Source: Streptomyces sp. MMG1533
GTDB lineage: Bacteria; Actinomycetota; Actinomycetes; Streptomycetales; Streptomycetaceae
Assembly (NCBI RefSeq): GCF_001279775.1
Contig: NZ_LGDG01000284.1
Location: forward strand, 1-64,000
Reading direction: 5' to 3'
Length of the DNA: 64,000 nt
Each line of letters begins with the position of its first letter. The first letter of the stretch is position 1. The translations under genes and the position numbers were made by a program. Below are positions 1 to 8,275 of this stretch, piece after piece. The notes below the pieces were generated by a model, which was given only the letters and a program-made list of their open reading frames with translations, was not told the DNA's origin and made no database searches.

Positions 1-696
1 CCCCAACAGAGCCCCCGCCGCATACGTCACCCCCATGGCCAACGCCCCGCCCGCCATGTTCCGCAGGACTGCGCGGCCCGGTCGCGCCGCCCCCAGCCGT
101 GCACTGCTCCACCCGGTGAAGGCCAACGCAACCAGCACCGACGCCACCGTCACCGCCAGCCGCCAGTCCGCGGGCGGCAGCACGATCGCCAGCAGCGGCA
201 GCAGCGCCCCCACCGTGAAGGCCAGAAAGCTCGCGCCGGCCGCGTGCCAGGGGTTGGTGAGGTCGTCGGGGTCGATGCCGAGCTCCACGCGCGCGTGCGC
301 CCTGAGGGCGTCGCGTTCCGTCAGCTGGACGGCGGCCTCGCGGGCCACGTCCCGGGTGAGCCCGCGGTCTTCCAGCAGGTCGGTCAGCTCCTCCAGCTCG
401 GCCTCCGGCTGCTCACGCAACTCCCGCTTCTCCAGCGCGAGAGCGGCCTCCTCGGAGTCCCGCTGCGTCGACACGGACACGTACTCGCCGGCCGCCATCG
501 ACATGGAACCGGCGAGCAGGCCCGCGAGGCCGGCGGTCAGCAGAGTGGCGCGGTCGTCCGTGGCACCGGCCACGCCGACGACGAGGCCCGCGGTGGACAC
601 GATGCCGTCATTCGCACCCAGGACCGCGGCGCGCAGCCAGTTGAGGCGCGAGCCGAGCGTTCCGCCATGGGCCTCGTCATGCGTGGGTTCGGTCAC
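1..696 (-). CDS. VIT1/CCC1-family membrane protein, 3' end beyond window
   Basis: Reading the minus strand from a GTG at 696 gives 232 codons with no stop, so the gene runs off the left edge. The protein has the family signature GANDGIVS at about residues 27-34, then a hydrophobic stretch, a GEYVS motif, a charged central region rich in Glu/Leu (about residues 80-140) and more membrane segments. This layout is that of the VIT1/CCC1 iron/manganese vacuolar-transporter family, whose bacterial members are thought to export or sequester Fe2+ or Mn2+. The metal is not readable from the sequence. No strong ribosome binding site precedes the GTG, so the start is moderately certain. It is divergent from the exonuclease gene at 969. 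Confidence 0.85.
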   Translation of the reverse strand, partial: MTEPTHDEAHGGTLGSRLNWLRAAVLGANDGIVSTAGLVVGVAGATDDRATLLTAGLAGLLAGSMSMAAGEYVSVSTQRDSEEAALALEKRELREQPEAELEELTDLLEDRGLTRDVAREAAVQLTERDALRAHARVELGIDPDDLTNPWHAAGASFLAFTVGALLPLLAIVLPPADWRLAVTVASVLVALAFTGWSSARLGAARPGRAVLRNMAGGALAMGVTYAAGALLG

Positions 697-968
697 AGTC
701 GGAGGATCGCACTCCGGGCGCCCCGAGCTCCGTCCGACGCTCCGCGCGGGCACGGGTCCGGCCGCGCCGGACCCGTGCGGGCAAGCGTGCCGCCAGCGGA
801 CCGGGGTCGAGGCCCGAACCGTCCACCGTGGGCGGGAACTTCGGCGCACGGCAGCCGACGACGTCACCCGCACAAGCCCACCGGCGCTCGAACAGGCGGA
901 CCCGGCAGGGTGGCTGACGGATGGGTGCGGGACGGGACTGTCAGTCGTGGCCCGTATCCTCAGGGACC

Positions 969-1955
969 ATGCTCGAAGACCGCATGAGGGCAGCGTCCTC
1001 CCCCACCGCCTGGCCGGCCGCGTATCCGAAGGGATACGCGGTCGTTGACGTGGAGACCACCGGCCTGGCCCGGGACGACCGGATAATCTCCGCGGGCGTC
1101 TACCGTCTGGACGCGCGCGGTGAGGTCGAGGACCACTGGTACACGCTGGTCAACCCGGAGCGGGACCCGGGCCCGGTGTGGATCCACGGTCTGACGAGCG
1201 ATGTCCTGGAGGGCGCGCCCCTCTTCCCGGAGATCGCCGAGGAGTTCTCGGCCCGCCTGGACGGCCGGGTACTCGTCGCGCACAACGCGGTCTTCGACTG
1301 GCAGATGATCGCGCGGGAGTACGCACGCGCGGAGCGCGAGGCGCCGGTGCGGCAGCGGCTGTGCACCATCGCGCTCTCCAAGGAGCTGGGGCTGCCGCTG
1401 CCCAACCACAAGCTGGAGACCCTGGCCGCGCACTTCGGCGTCGTACAGCAGCGTGCGCACCACGCGCTGGACGATGCGCGGGTGCTGGCGGAGACGTTCC
1501 GGCCGAGCCTGCGGGCCGCGGCGGCGGGTGGGGTGCGGCTGCCGCTGCACGAGTGCCGGCCGCTGACCGAGTGGACGGACCGGGCCGTGCCCCGGCAGCA
1601 GACGGCGGGCTACGGCAGCTATCGGCAGACGAGTTGGCGCCCCGCCCGCAAACGGCCCGCCTGCCCCCATCCCAACCCAGGTCGGTACGAAGAGGGCAAG
1701 AGGCTCAAGCAGGGCATGCGAGTCGCCTTCTCCGGGGACACGTCGATCGAGCGCGATCTGCTGGAGGACCGCGCGACCGAGGCCGGGCTGCATGTCGCGA
1801 CCAGCCTGTCCCGGCTGACCAGCCTGCTCGTCACCAACGACCCGGACTCGGGCACGTCCAAGGTGGTCAAGGCCCGGCAGTTCGGGACGCCGGTGGTGGA
1901 CGAGGCCGCGTTCGGGCAGCTCCTCGGGGATGTCGAACCGGCGTCGGAGGGATGA
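969..1955 (+). CDS. DEDDh 3'-5' exonuclease with C-terminal BRCT-like domain
   Basis: A 328-residue protein related to the DNA polymerase III epsilon (DnaQ) exonuclease. Exo I is VDVETTG (D27, E29), Exo II is the AHNAVFDWQM region and Exo III is HHALDDARVL, so the DEDDh two-metal site looks intact. The C-terminal ~85 residues (GMRVAFSGDTSIERDLLEDRATEAGL onward, in shortened form GMRVAFSGD...) resemble a BRCT domain of the NAD ligase type. This exonuclease-BRCT arrangement is common in Streptomyces and is probably used in DNA repair or proofreading outside the main replicase. ATG 969 was preferred to an in-frame ATG at 921 because it sits closer to the conserved domain. Confidence 0.85.
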   Translation: MLEDRMRAASSPTAWPAAYPKGYAVVDVETTGLARDDRIISAGVYRLDARGEVEDHWYTLVNPERDPGPVWIHGLTSDVLEGAPLFPEIAEEFSARLDGRVLVAHNAVFDWQMIAREYARAEREAPVRQRLCTIALSKELGLPLPNHKLETLAAHFGVVQQRAHHALDDARVLAETFRPSLRAAAAGGVRLPLHECRPLTEWTDRAVPRQQTAGYGSYRQTSWRPARKRPACPHPNPGRYEEGKRLKQGMRVAFSGDTSIERDLLEDRATEAGLHVATSLSRLTSLLVTNDPDSGTSKVVKARQFGTPVVDEAAFGQLLGDVEPASEG

Positions 1956-2058
1956 CCGCACGCCACCTCGCGCCGGCGACCGTACGGACGGGTGATTGCC
2001 GTGCGACTCGCCCGGCGCCCGCTCGCCCGCGCCGCGCCGAGCGCTCACCCTGTGGCGC

Positions 2059-2292
2059 ATGGCGACTTGCGAAGTTTGCGGCAACAACTACGGAATGACC
2101 TTCGAGGTGCACGCGCAGGGCGCGGTGCATGTCTTCGACTGCTTCTCCTGTGCGATCCACCGCATGGCACCCATCTGCGAGCACTGCAGAGTCCAGATCA
2201 TCGGCCAGGGCGTCGAGGTCGAGGGCCACTGGTTCTGCGGCGCCCACTGCGCCCGCGCGGAGGGAAAGGCGGGGATCGTCGACAAGGTGTGA
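2059..2292 (+). CDS. small Cys-rich putative zinc-binding protein
   Basis: A 77-residue protein with four CxxC-like pairs: C4/C7, C28/C31, C40/C43 and C60/C64, plus nearby His residues. The spacing suggests two treble-clef or LIM-like zinc knuckles. It begins MATCEVCGNNYG. An earlier in-frame ATG at 1996 would add a low-complexity Arg/Pro-rich leader, so the later start was chosen. No clear Shine-Dalgarno sequence is seen, so it may be leaderless. I recognise this as a conserved Streptomyces small protein but know no function for it; a metal-binding or protein-contact role is only inferred. Confidence 0.7.
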   Translation: MATCEVCGNNYGMTFEVHAQGAVHVFDCFSCAIHRMAPICEHCRVQIIGQGVEVEGHWFCGAHCARAEGKAGIVDKV

Positions 2293-2363
2293 AGCGCCCG
2301 CCGGAAGCCCTGCTTCCGGTACCCGCCTCCCTGCACCCCACGACCGAGTTGTACGGTCGTGGG

Positions 2364-3158
2364 GTGTACCGCTTCCTGTTGTCCCGGCAGTGGGTGATCC
2401 TCACGCTGGTCGCCCTGCTCCTCATCCCCACGATGATCAGGCTGGGTATCTGGCAGATGCACCGCTACGAGGAGCGCACGGCCCGGAACCAGCTGGTCTC
2501 CGACGCGCTCTCCGCCGACGCGGTGCCCGTGGAGCGGCTGACCTCCCCCGGACACACCGTCACCACCGACGAGCGGTACCACAGCGTGACCGCGAAGGGC
2601 CGCTTCGACACCGCCGACGAGGTCGTCGTCCGCCGCCGCACCAACTCCGACGACGAGGTCGGCTACCACGTCCTGACCCCGTTCGTCCTCACGGACGGCA
2701 AGGTGCTGCTCGTCAACCGCGGCTGGATCCCGGCGGACGGCCCGAGCCAGACCGCGTTCCCCGAGATCCCCGCACCGCCGAGCGGCGAGACCACCGTCAC
2801 CGGGCGGCTGATGCCCGACGAGACGACCGCGGCCAGCGGGATCAAGAACCTCGAGGGACTGCCGGACCGGCAGGTCATGCTGATCAACAGCGAGCAGGAG
2901 GCGCGCCGCCTCGGCGCCAAGGTGCTCGGCGGCTACATCGCACAGACGGCGCCCGAGCCGAAGGGCGACACCCCGGAACTGGTCGGCCGGCCCGGCAGCG
3001 AGGACGCGGCGCTGAACTACGCGTACGCCATCCAGTGGTGGCTGTTCTCCGCGGGCGTGCCGATCGGCTGGGTGGTCCTGGTCCGGCGGGAACTGCGCGA
3101 CCGCCGGGAGTCGCAGGCCCACCAGAGCGCGGCCGAGTCGGAACCGGCTCCGGTGTAG
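2364..3158 (+). CDS. SURF1 family protein
   Basis: A 264-residue protein with one N-terminal membrane segment (about residues 8-28), the SURF1 motif RLGIWQMHRYEER just after it, an extracytoplasmic domain with LVNRGWIPAD, and a second membrane segment near the C-terminus (YAIQWWLFSAGVPIGWVVLV). SURF1 proteins help assemble haem-copper cytochrome c oxidase, in some bacteria by handling haem a. GTG 2364 puts the first membrane segment at the N-terminus; a TTG at 2349 is the alternative. The extra 5' reading frame back to 1992 overlaps the Cys-rich gene and is not expected to be translated. Confidence 0.88.
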   Translation: MYRFLLSRQWVILTLVALLLIPTMIRLGIWQMHRYEERTARNQLVSDALSADAVPVERLTSPGHTVTTDERYHSVTAKGRFDTADEVVVRRRTNSDDEVGYHVLTPFVLTDGKVLLVNRGWIPADGPSQTAFPEIPAPPSGETTVTGRLMPDETTAASGIKNLEGLPDRQVMLINSEQEARRLGAKVLGGYIAQTAPEPKGDTPELVGRPGSEDAALNYAYAIQWWLFSAGVPIGWVVLVRRELRDRRESQAHQSAAESEPAPV

Positions 3159-3258
3159 ACACCCGGCCTCGCTCACGCCCGTCTCCGCCCCCGCCTCGCT
3201 TCACCCACCCGGCCCTCGCCCCGGATTGCCACCCCGGGGCTCCGGGAACCCGCACTGC

Positions 3259-5043
3259 GTGCACCCCCGTATCGAGGACTACGCCCTCATCGGCGACGAA
3301 CAGACCGCTGCTCTGGTCGGCCTGGACGGCTCCGTCGACTGGCTGTGCCTGCCCCGCTTCGACTCGGCGGCCTGCTTCGCCAGACTCCTCGGCGACAAGG
3401 AGAACGGCCACTGGCGGATCGCTCCGAAGGGCGCGGACCGGTGTACGAGGCGGTCCTACCGCCCCGACACCCTCGTCCTGGACACCGAGTGGGAGACCGA
3501 CGAGGGCAGCGTGCGGGTCACCGACCTGATGCCGCAGCGCCACCGTGCACCCGACCTCGTACGCGTGGTGGAGGGCGTCCGCGGCCGGGTCACCGTGCGC
3601 AGCACACTGCGGCTGCGCTTCGACTACGGCTCGGTCGTGCCGTGGATGCGCCGCTCCGACGGTCATCGGGTGGCCGTCGCGGGACCCGACTCGGCGTGGC
3701 TGCGCAGCGAGCCCGCCGTGCGGACCTGGGGCGAGGACTTCGGTACGCACTCGGAGTTCACCGTCGAGGAGGGCGAGAAGGTCGCCTTCGTCCTCACCTG
3801 GCACCCCTCGCACGAGCCGCGCCCGCCGCTCGTCGACCCGTACGAGGCACTGGAGACCAGCGTCGCCGACTGGCAGGCGTGGGCGGCCCGCTGCCGTTAC
3901 GACGGTCCGCACCGGGACGCCGTGGTCCGCTCCCTGATCACCCTGAAGGCGCTCACCTACAAACCGACCGGCGGCATCGTGGCCGCCGCGACGACCTCAT
4001 TGCCCGAGGAGCTGGGCGGGGTGCGCAACTGGGACTACCGCTACTGCTGGCTGCGCGACTCCACCCTCACCCTGGGCGCCCTGCTGTCGTGCGGTTACCA
4101 GGAGGAGGCCGAGGCCTGGCGGGACTGGCTGGTGCGCGCGGCCGCCGGCGACCCGGCGGACCTCCAGATCATGTACGGCCTCGCGGGCGAGCGGCGGCTG
4201 CCCGAGTTCGAGGTGCCGTGGCTGTCCGGTTTCGCCGGCTCCAGACCCGTACGGATCGGCAACGAGGCCGTGAAGCAGCTCCAGCTGGACGTGTACGGCG
4301 AGGTCATGGACTCGCTGTCGCTGGCCCGGCGGGCGGGCCTGCCCGCCAAGCCGCACGTGTGGTCCATGCAGAGCATCCTGCTGGAGTTCCTCCGGTCGTC
4401 CTGGCGACAGCCGGACGAGGGGCTGTGGGAGGTGCGCGGTGGCCGCCGCAGCTTCGTGCACTCGAAGGTGATGGTGTGGGTGGCCGCCGACCGCGCCGTG
4501 CGCGCCCTGGAGTACTTCCCGCAGCTGAGCGGCGACCTGGACGGCTGGCGCGCGCTGCGCGACGAGGTGCACCGCGAGGTGTGCGAGAAGGGCTACGACC
4601 CCGAGCGGAACACCTTCACGCAGTATTACGGCTCTCGCGAACTCGACGCCGCGCTGCTGCTCATCCCCCGCGTCGGCTTCCTGCCGCCCGACGACCCGCG
4701 CGTGGTCGGCACCATCGACGCGATCCGCGACGAGCTGGGGCACGGCGGGCTCGTACACCGCTACAGCGCCGAGGAGACCCCCGTCGACGGGCTGCCGGGC
4801 GCCGAGGGCACCTTCCTGGCGTGCTCGTTCTGGCTCGCGGACGCGCTGCACATGACGGGCCGCACGAAGGAGGCTCGGCAACTGTTCGAACGGCTGGTGG
4901 GCCTCGCCAACGACGTGGGACTGCTGTCCGAGGAGTACGACCCGGTGGCGGGCGTGCAGCTCGGCAACTTCCCGCAGGCGTTCAGCCACATCGGCCTCGT
5001 GAACACCGCACTCGCCCTGTACGGGGACGAGCGGGCAGGATAG
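3259..5043 (+). CDS. glycoside hydrolase family 15 protein (glucoamylase/trehalase type)
   Basis: A 594-residue cytosolic protein. The N-terminus HPRIEDYALIGDEQTAALVG leads into GSVDWLCLPRFDS, the typical start of actinobacterial GH15 enzymes. The catalytic (alpha/alpha)6 barrel contains the GGVRNWDYRYCWLRDS motif near residue 252. Members hydrolyse alpha-glucosidic bonds from the non-reducing end; mycobacterial and streptomycete relatives include trehalases, so both glucoamylase and trehalase are possible. No signal peptide is seen. GTG 3259 fits homologues; a TTG at 3226 would add 11 residues. The SDR gene starts 5 bases after its stop, so they are probably co-transcribed. Confidence 0.88.
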   Translation: MHPRIEDYALIGDEQTAALVGLDGSVDWLCLPRFDSAACFARLLGDKENGHWRIAPKGADRCTRRSYRPDTLVLDTEWETDEGSVRVTDLMPQRHRAPDLVRVVEGVRGRVTVRSTLRLRFDYGSVVPWMRRSDGHRVAVAGPDSAWLRSEPAVRTWGEDFGTHSEFTVEEGEKVAFVLTWHPSHEPRPPLVDPYEALETSVADWQAWAARCRYDGPHRDAVVRSLITLKALTYKPTGGIVAAATTSLPEELGGVRNWDYRYCWLRDSTLTLGALLSCGYQEEAEAWRDWLVRAAAGDPADLQIMYGLAGERRLPEFEVPWLSGFAGSRPVRIGNEAVKQLQLDVYGEVMDSLSLARRAGLPAKPHVWSMQSILLEFLRSSWRQPDEGLWEVRGGRRSFVHSKVMVWVAADRAVRALEYFPQLSGDLDGWRALRDEVHREVCEKGYDPERNTFTQYYGSRELDAALLLIPRVGFLPPDDPRVVGTIDAIRDELGHGGLVHRYSAEETPVDGLPGAEGTFLACSFWLADALHMTGRTKEARQLFERLVGLANDVGLLSEEYDPVAGVQLGNFPQAFSHIGLVNTALALYGDERAG

Positions 5044-5048
5044 GGGCC

Positions 5049-5804
5049 ATGGATCTTGGACTGAAGGACCGGGTGTACGTAGTCACCGGGGCCACCCGCG
5101 GCCTCGGCAACGCCGCCGCGCGCGAGCTGGTCGCCGACGGCGCGAAGGTGGTCATCACCGGCCGCGACGAGAAGAGCGCCGCCGACGCGGCCGCCGCCCT
5201 CGGCCCGAACGCGCTCGGGGTGGCGGCGGACAACGCCGAACCGGAGGCGGCCGCACGGCTGATCGCCGCCGCGCGCGAGCACTTCGGCGGCTTCGACGGC
5301 ATCCTCGTCAGCGTCGGCGGGCCGGCGCCGGGGTTCGTCGCCGACAACACGGACGAGCAGTGGCAGACAGCGTTCGAGTCGGTGTTCCTCGGCGCGGTGC
5401 GGCTCGCGCGGGCGGCGGCGGGTGAGCTGGAGACCGGGGGTGTCATCGGGTTCGTGCTGTCCGGGTCGGTGCACGAGCCGATCCCGGGGCTGACGATCTC
5501 GAACGGACTGCGGCCCGGTCTCGCCGGGTTCGCCAAGTCGCTGGCCGATGAGCTGGGGCCGCGGGGGATTCGGGTCGTCGGACTGCTTCCGGCCCGCATC
5601 GACACGGATCGCGTGCGCGAGCTGGACGGTCTGTCTGCCGACCCGGAGGCGACTCGGGCGGCGAACGAGTCCCGGATTCCGCTTCGGCGGTACGGGAGGC
5701 CGGAGGAGTTCGGGCGTACGGCCGCGTTCTTGCTGTCGCCGGCCGCTTCCTATCTGACGGGGATCATGGTGCCGGTCGACGGGGGGATGCGGCACGGGTT
5801 CTGA
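5049..5804 (+). CDS. atypical short-chain dehydrogenase/reductase family protein
   Basis: A 251-residue Rossmann-fold protein. The NAD(P)-binding glycine motif TGATRGLG is at about residues 13-20, and the C-terminus has the SDR pattern TAAFLLSPAASYLTG and VPVDGG. In the region of the catalytic YxxxK the protein reads ISNGLRPGLAGFAKSL: by alignment to the usual YxxSKaAv the Tyr is replaced by Ser and the Lys by Arg. The upstream Ser (LSGSVHEP) is present. It therefore belongs to an atypical subgroup and may be non-catalytic or use another mechanism. It follows the GH15 gene by 5 bases. Confidence 0.82.
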   Translation: MDLGLKDRVYVVTGATRGLGNAAARELVADGAKVVITGRDEKSAADAAAALGPNALGVAADNAEPEAAARLIAAAREHFGGFDGILVSVGGPAPGFVADNTDEQWQTAFESVFLGAVRLARAAAGELETGGVIGFVLSGSVHEPIPGLTISNGLRPGLAGFAKSLADELGPRGIRVVGLLPARIDTDRVRELDGLSADPEATRAANESRIPLRRYGRPEEFGRTAAFLLSPAASYLTGIMVPVDGGMRHGF

Positions 5805-5811
5805 GCCGTCC

Positions 5812-6399
5812 TCAACTGACCCTCTCCGCACGGTGCTTGACCCCGCTCAGCCTCACCTCGGCCGGGAGTGACGCCAGACCCGCCGAATTGCGGGCGTGCG
5901 TCAGTGCCCCGGCCGTGAGGTCGTCGAGGGCCGTCCCCGGGTCCACATGCGGCTCCAGTTGGAGGCGTACGCGCGCCTTCGGCGCACTCGGGCGCCCCGT
6001 GAGCAGAACCTGGGCGTGCGCGACGCCGTCCAGCTCGCCCGCGTCACCTCCCAGTACGCCCTCCAGCGCACGCCCTCGCAGCAGCGCGCCCTCTCCGTCG
6101 CCGGTGTCGACGAGGACCTCGCGGAGCCGGTGCCTGCGCAGGACCGCGGTCAGCCACCACAGGGCGAGCAGGACGAGGACGGCCAGCACGGCGATGACGG
6201 TCGGCCACCACCAGCCGTCGTCCCGCCACCGGGTGCGCTCGGCGTCATCGAGCAGCACGTCGTGGCGGCCGTCGTGGATCCACCATGAGGGTGCCGGGGC
6301 ACCCAGTCCGACGGCGAGCACGGAACCCCCGACGACGACCAGGGCGAGGCCGACGACCCCGAGCAGTACACGGTTGACGGTCCTGAGCACCGTACTCAC
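5812..6399 (-). CDS. amaP: alkaline shock response membrane anchor protein AmaP-like
   Basis: A 195-residue protein with two predicted membrane segments (about residues 10-30 and 60-82) followed by a cytoplasmic domain. In Firmicutes AmaP anchors the alkaline-shock protein Asp23 to the membrane. The genes just upstream encode two Asp23/Gls24 proteins, which supports the call. The GTG start at 6399 overlaps the stop of the upstream gene by GTGA. It is the last gene of the minus-strand operon and is convergent with the SDR gene, with only 7 bases between stops. Confidence 0.7.
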   Translation of the reverse strand: MSTVLRTVNRVLLGVVGLALVVVGGSVLAVGLGAPAPSWWIHDGRHDVLLDDAERTRWRDDGWWWPTVIAVLAVLVLLALWWLTAVLRRHRLREVLVDTGDGEGALLRGRALEGVLGGDAGELDGVAHAQVLLTGRPSAPKARVRLQLEPHVDPGTALDDLTAGALTHARNSAGLASLPAEVRLSGVKHRAERVS

Positions 6400-7061
6400 C
6401 CCTTCCGTCCGGGCCGTGCCACGTGCACCGACAGCGTGGGCGGCCGGGTCAGCCCCAGTCCCCGCACGGCTTCGCCGAGCGTGGCGTCCAAGTCGGCGCG
6501 TACGTCGTCCGGTTCGCGGAAGTGGGAGACCGCGCGGACATCGGCGCGGGCGCGGCGCATCCGCACCCGGACCGACTGCACTCCGGCCACCTCCATGGCC
6601 CGGTCGCGCAGCACCATGGCCGCCGCCTTCTTGTGCAGTCCGGCACGTACGTCGGCATGCGTGCGCCGCATCGGCAGCACCGCCCGCAGGCCGGGCGTCA
6701 CCGCCAGCACGATCAGCCACAGGCCGAGGGCCGCGGCGACGCCCGCGCCGACGAGCACCCAGACGTCGTCGAGGGGGCGCTCGGCGAGCTGCCGGGCCAG
6801 TTCCCGGCGCCAGGCCAGGGCGTCCCGGTCGGCCCGCACGGCGGCGACGTCGTACAGGAAGGCACCCGCGACGACCAGGAGCAGCAGCGCCACGATCCCT
6901 GCCGGCCACCGGCGCGCCGACCAGAACCGCCTGCCGCCGGCGGCCTCGCCTCCTTCGCCGGCCGGTACAGGTGGAGCCTCGTACTCCCCACCTGTACCGG
7001 CCGCCTTCTCCATGACCGGCAGCCGCTGTGTGGTGCCCTCGGAGCCCTGGGGCTCGCTCAT
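6396..7061 (-). CDS. DUF6286-like membrane protein of the Asp23 operon
   Basis: A 221-residue protein. Residues 1-45 are polar and low-complexity, two membrane segments follow (around residues 52-70 and 100-122), and the C-terminal domain contains RVRMRRARADVRAVSHFREPDDVRA in shortened form RVRMRRARADV. I know this type as the DUF6286 protein that accompanies Asp23/Gls24 genes in Streptomyces. Its partner genes suggest it works at the cytoplasmic face of the membrane in envelope stress. It overlaps the gene upstream by 4 bases and the gene downstream by 4 bases. Confidence 0.72.
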   Translation of the reverse strand: MSEPQGSEGTTQRLPVMEKAAGTGGEYEAPPVPAGEGGEAAGGRRFWSARRWPAGIVALLLLVVAGAFLYDVAAVRADRDALAWRRELARQLAERPLDDVWVLVGAGVAAALGLWLIVLAVTPGLRAVLPMRRTHADVRAGLHKKAAAMVLRDRAMEVAGVQSVRVRMRRARADVRAVSHFREPDDVRADLDATLGEAVRGLGLTRPPTLSVHVARPGRKG

Positions 7062-7477
7062 CGCGTCCTCCCCTGTGCCGCGCCGTGCGCCGTCACCGAA
7101 TGCAGCCGCTCGACCTGAACGGCGACCTCCGGCACCTCCATGCCCACCAACGCGCCTACCCGCTCCACGACATGACGACGCACCCGACTGCAGCGGGCGC
7201 CGATGTCGCAGGGATAGTCGAGCTCCAGGTGCAGGCGGATCCGGGCGGCCCGGATGGGGGTCCCCCCGCCCGAGCGGGGCCGGGAGTGAGGGAGGACGAC
7301 GACGGTGGCGTACGGGGGCGAGGCGTCCTCGGGCAGCTCGCCCAGCGCCTCCCGCGCCGCCCGCGCGGCGATCTTCGAGACGACCCGGTCGGCGATCCGG
7401 GTCGCCCCGCGCTCGCCCGGCGGGACGACGGCCGGAGGTCTGCGGAGCTCATCGGCCCCGCCGCTCACGGCCGTCAC
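7058..7477 (-). CDS. Asp23/Gls24 family envelope stress response protein (first copy)
   Basis: A 139-residue protein with the Asp23/Gls24 pattern: a helix with ATRIADRVVSKIAARAAREAL, a beta-rich centre (RIRLHLELDYPCDIGARCSRVRRHV) here cited as IRLHLELDYP, and a final VERLHSV strand. The family forms filaments under the membrane in Gram-positive bacteria and is induced by alkali or envelope stress. This copy is more divergent than the one at 7703-8188 and carries two Cys in the core. It overlaps neighbouring genes by 4 bases on each side, so translation is coupled. Confidence 0.78.
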   Translation of the reverse strand: MTAVSGGADELRRPPAVVPPGERGATRIADRVVSKIAARAAREALGELPEDASPPYATVVVLPHSRPRSGGGTPIRAARIRLHLELDYPCDIGARCSRVRRHVVERVGALVGMEVPEVAVQVERLHSVTAHGAAQGRTR

Positions 7478-7668
7478 CGCCGCCCGTCACGCCGGTTGTC
7501 ACGGGTGTGGAAGAAGTCGCGGACGTCCAGGTCCCCTTCGAGGAACCTGCCGACGACGAAACCGATGGCGCCGAGGGCCGCCACCAGCAGGAAGGCGCCG
7601 AACCCGCCGAAATACCCGGCGAAGCCCAGTGCCATGCCGACGATCATGCCGACCACGGCCATGCTCAT
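7474..7668 (-). CDS. small two-helix membrane protein (DUF2273-like)
   Basis: A 64-residue protein made mostly of two hydrophobic helices (MAVVGMIVGMALGFAGYFGG and FLLVAALGAIGFVVGRF) and a basic tail ending RDNRRDGRR. A GGAGG ribosome binding site lies 4 bases before the ATG. Small proteins of this shape, called DUF2273, sit next to amaP and asp23 in Gram-positive operons, and position and size match. It likely helps anchor the Asp23 complex. Confidence 0.75.
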   Translation of the reverse strand: MSMAVVGMIVGMALGFAGYFGGFGAFLLVAALGAIGFVVGRFLEGDLDVRDFFHTRDNRRDGRR

Positions 7669-7702
7669 GGTGCCTCCGTTCGGTTACCGGTCGCGGCCCG
7701 TG

Positions 7703-8188
7703 TCACTGCAGTCGGGACTCCGGTTCCTCTTCCTCTTCGTCCGGCAGCTTCACGTCACTCACCGCGATGTTGACCTCGACGACTTCGAGGCCGGTCATCC
7801 GTTCCACCGCCGCGATGACGTTCTCCCGCACGGCCTCGGCCACATCGGCGATCGCCACGCCGTACTCGACGACGATCTCCAGGTCGAGCGCGGTCTGCAC
7901 CTCGCCGACCTCGACCTTGACCCCGCGCGTCACGGCCTTGGACCCGCCGGGCACCCGGTCCCGCACGGCGCCGAAGGTGCGGCTCAGCCCACTGCCCATC
8001 GCGTGCACGCCGACGACGTCCCGGGCGGCCATCCCGGCGATCTTCTCCACGACTCCGTCGGCAATGGTGGTCCGCCCTCGGGTGGCCGCGTCCCCGCCGC
8101 CGCGCTTGACGGCCTTGCGGGTCTGCACCGGCGACTCGATCTCGCCCTCGGGGCTCTGCGTCCGGTTCCGCTCCGTCATCTCAGTCAT
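7703..8188 (-). CDS. Asp23/Gls24 family envelope stress response protein (second copy)
   Basis: A 161-residue protein, first gene of the operon. It has a polar 35-residue N-terminus, then TTIADGVVEKIAGMAARDVVG and a clear Asp23 core ending MTGLEVVEVNIAVSDV, followed by an acidic tail (DEEEEEPESRLQ). The core is closer to the family consensus than the copy at 7058-7477. ATG 8188 is preceded by a GGAAGGGA purine tract. The gene is divergent from the gene at 8276, so the 87 bases between them should hold both promoters. Confidence 0.88.
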   Translation of the reverse strand: MTEMTERNRTQSPEGEIESPVQTRKAVKRGGGDAATRGRTTIADGVVEKIAGMAARDVVGVHAMGSGLSRTFGAVRDRVPGGSKAVTRGVKVEVGEVQTALDLEIVVEYGVAIADVAEAVRENVIAAVERMTGLEVVEVNIAVSDVKLPDEEEEEPESRLQ

Positions 8189-8275
8189 CGCCGTACGTCC
8201 CTTCCGGTCGTCCCTCTTCGACCACGGTAAGCCGGGTTACGCGATCGCGCGCCGGGGATGCGGCAGGCTGGAGTA

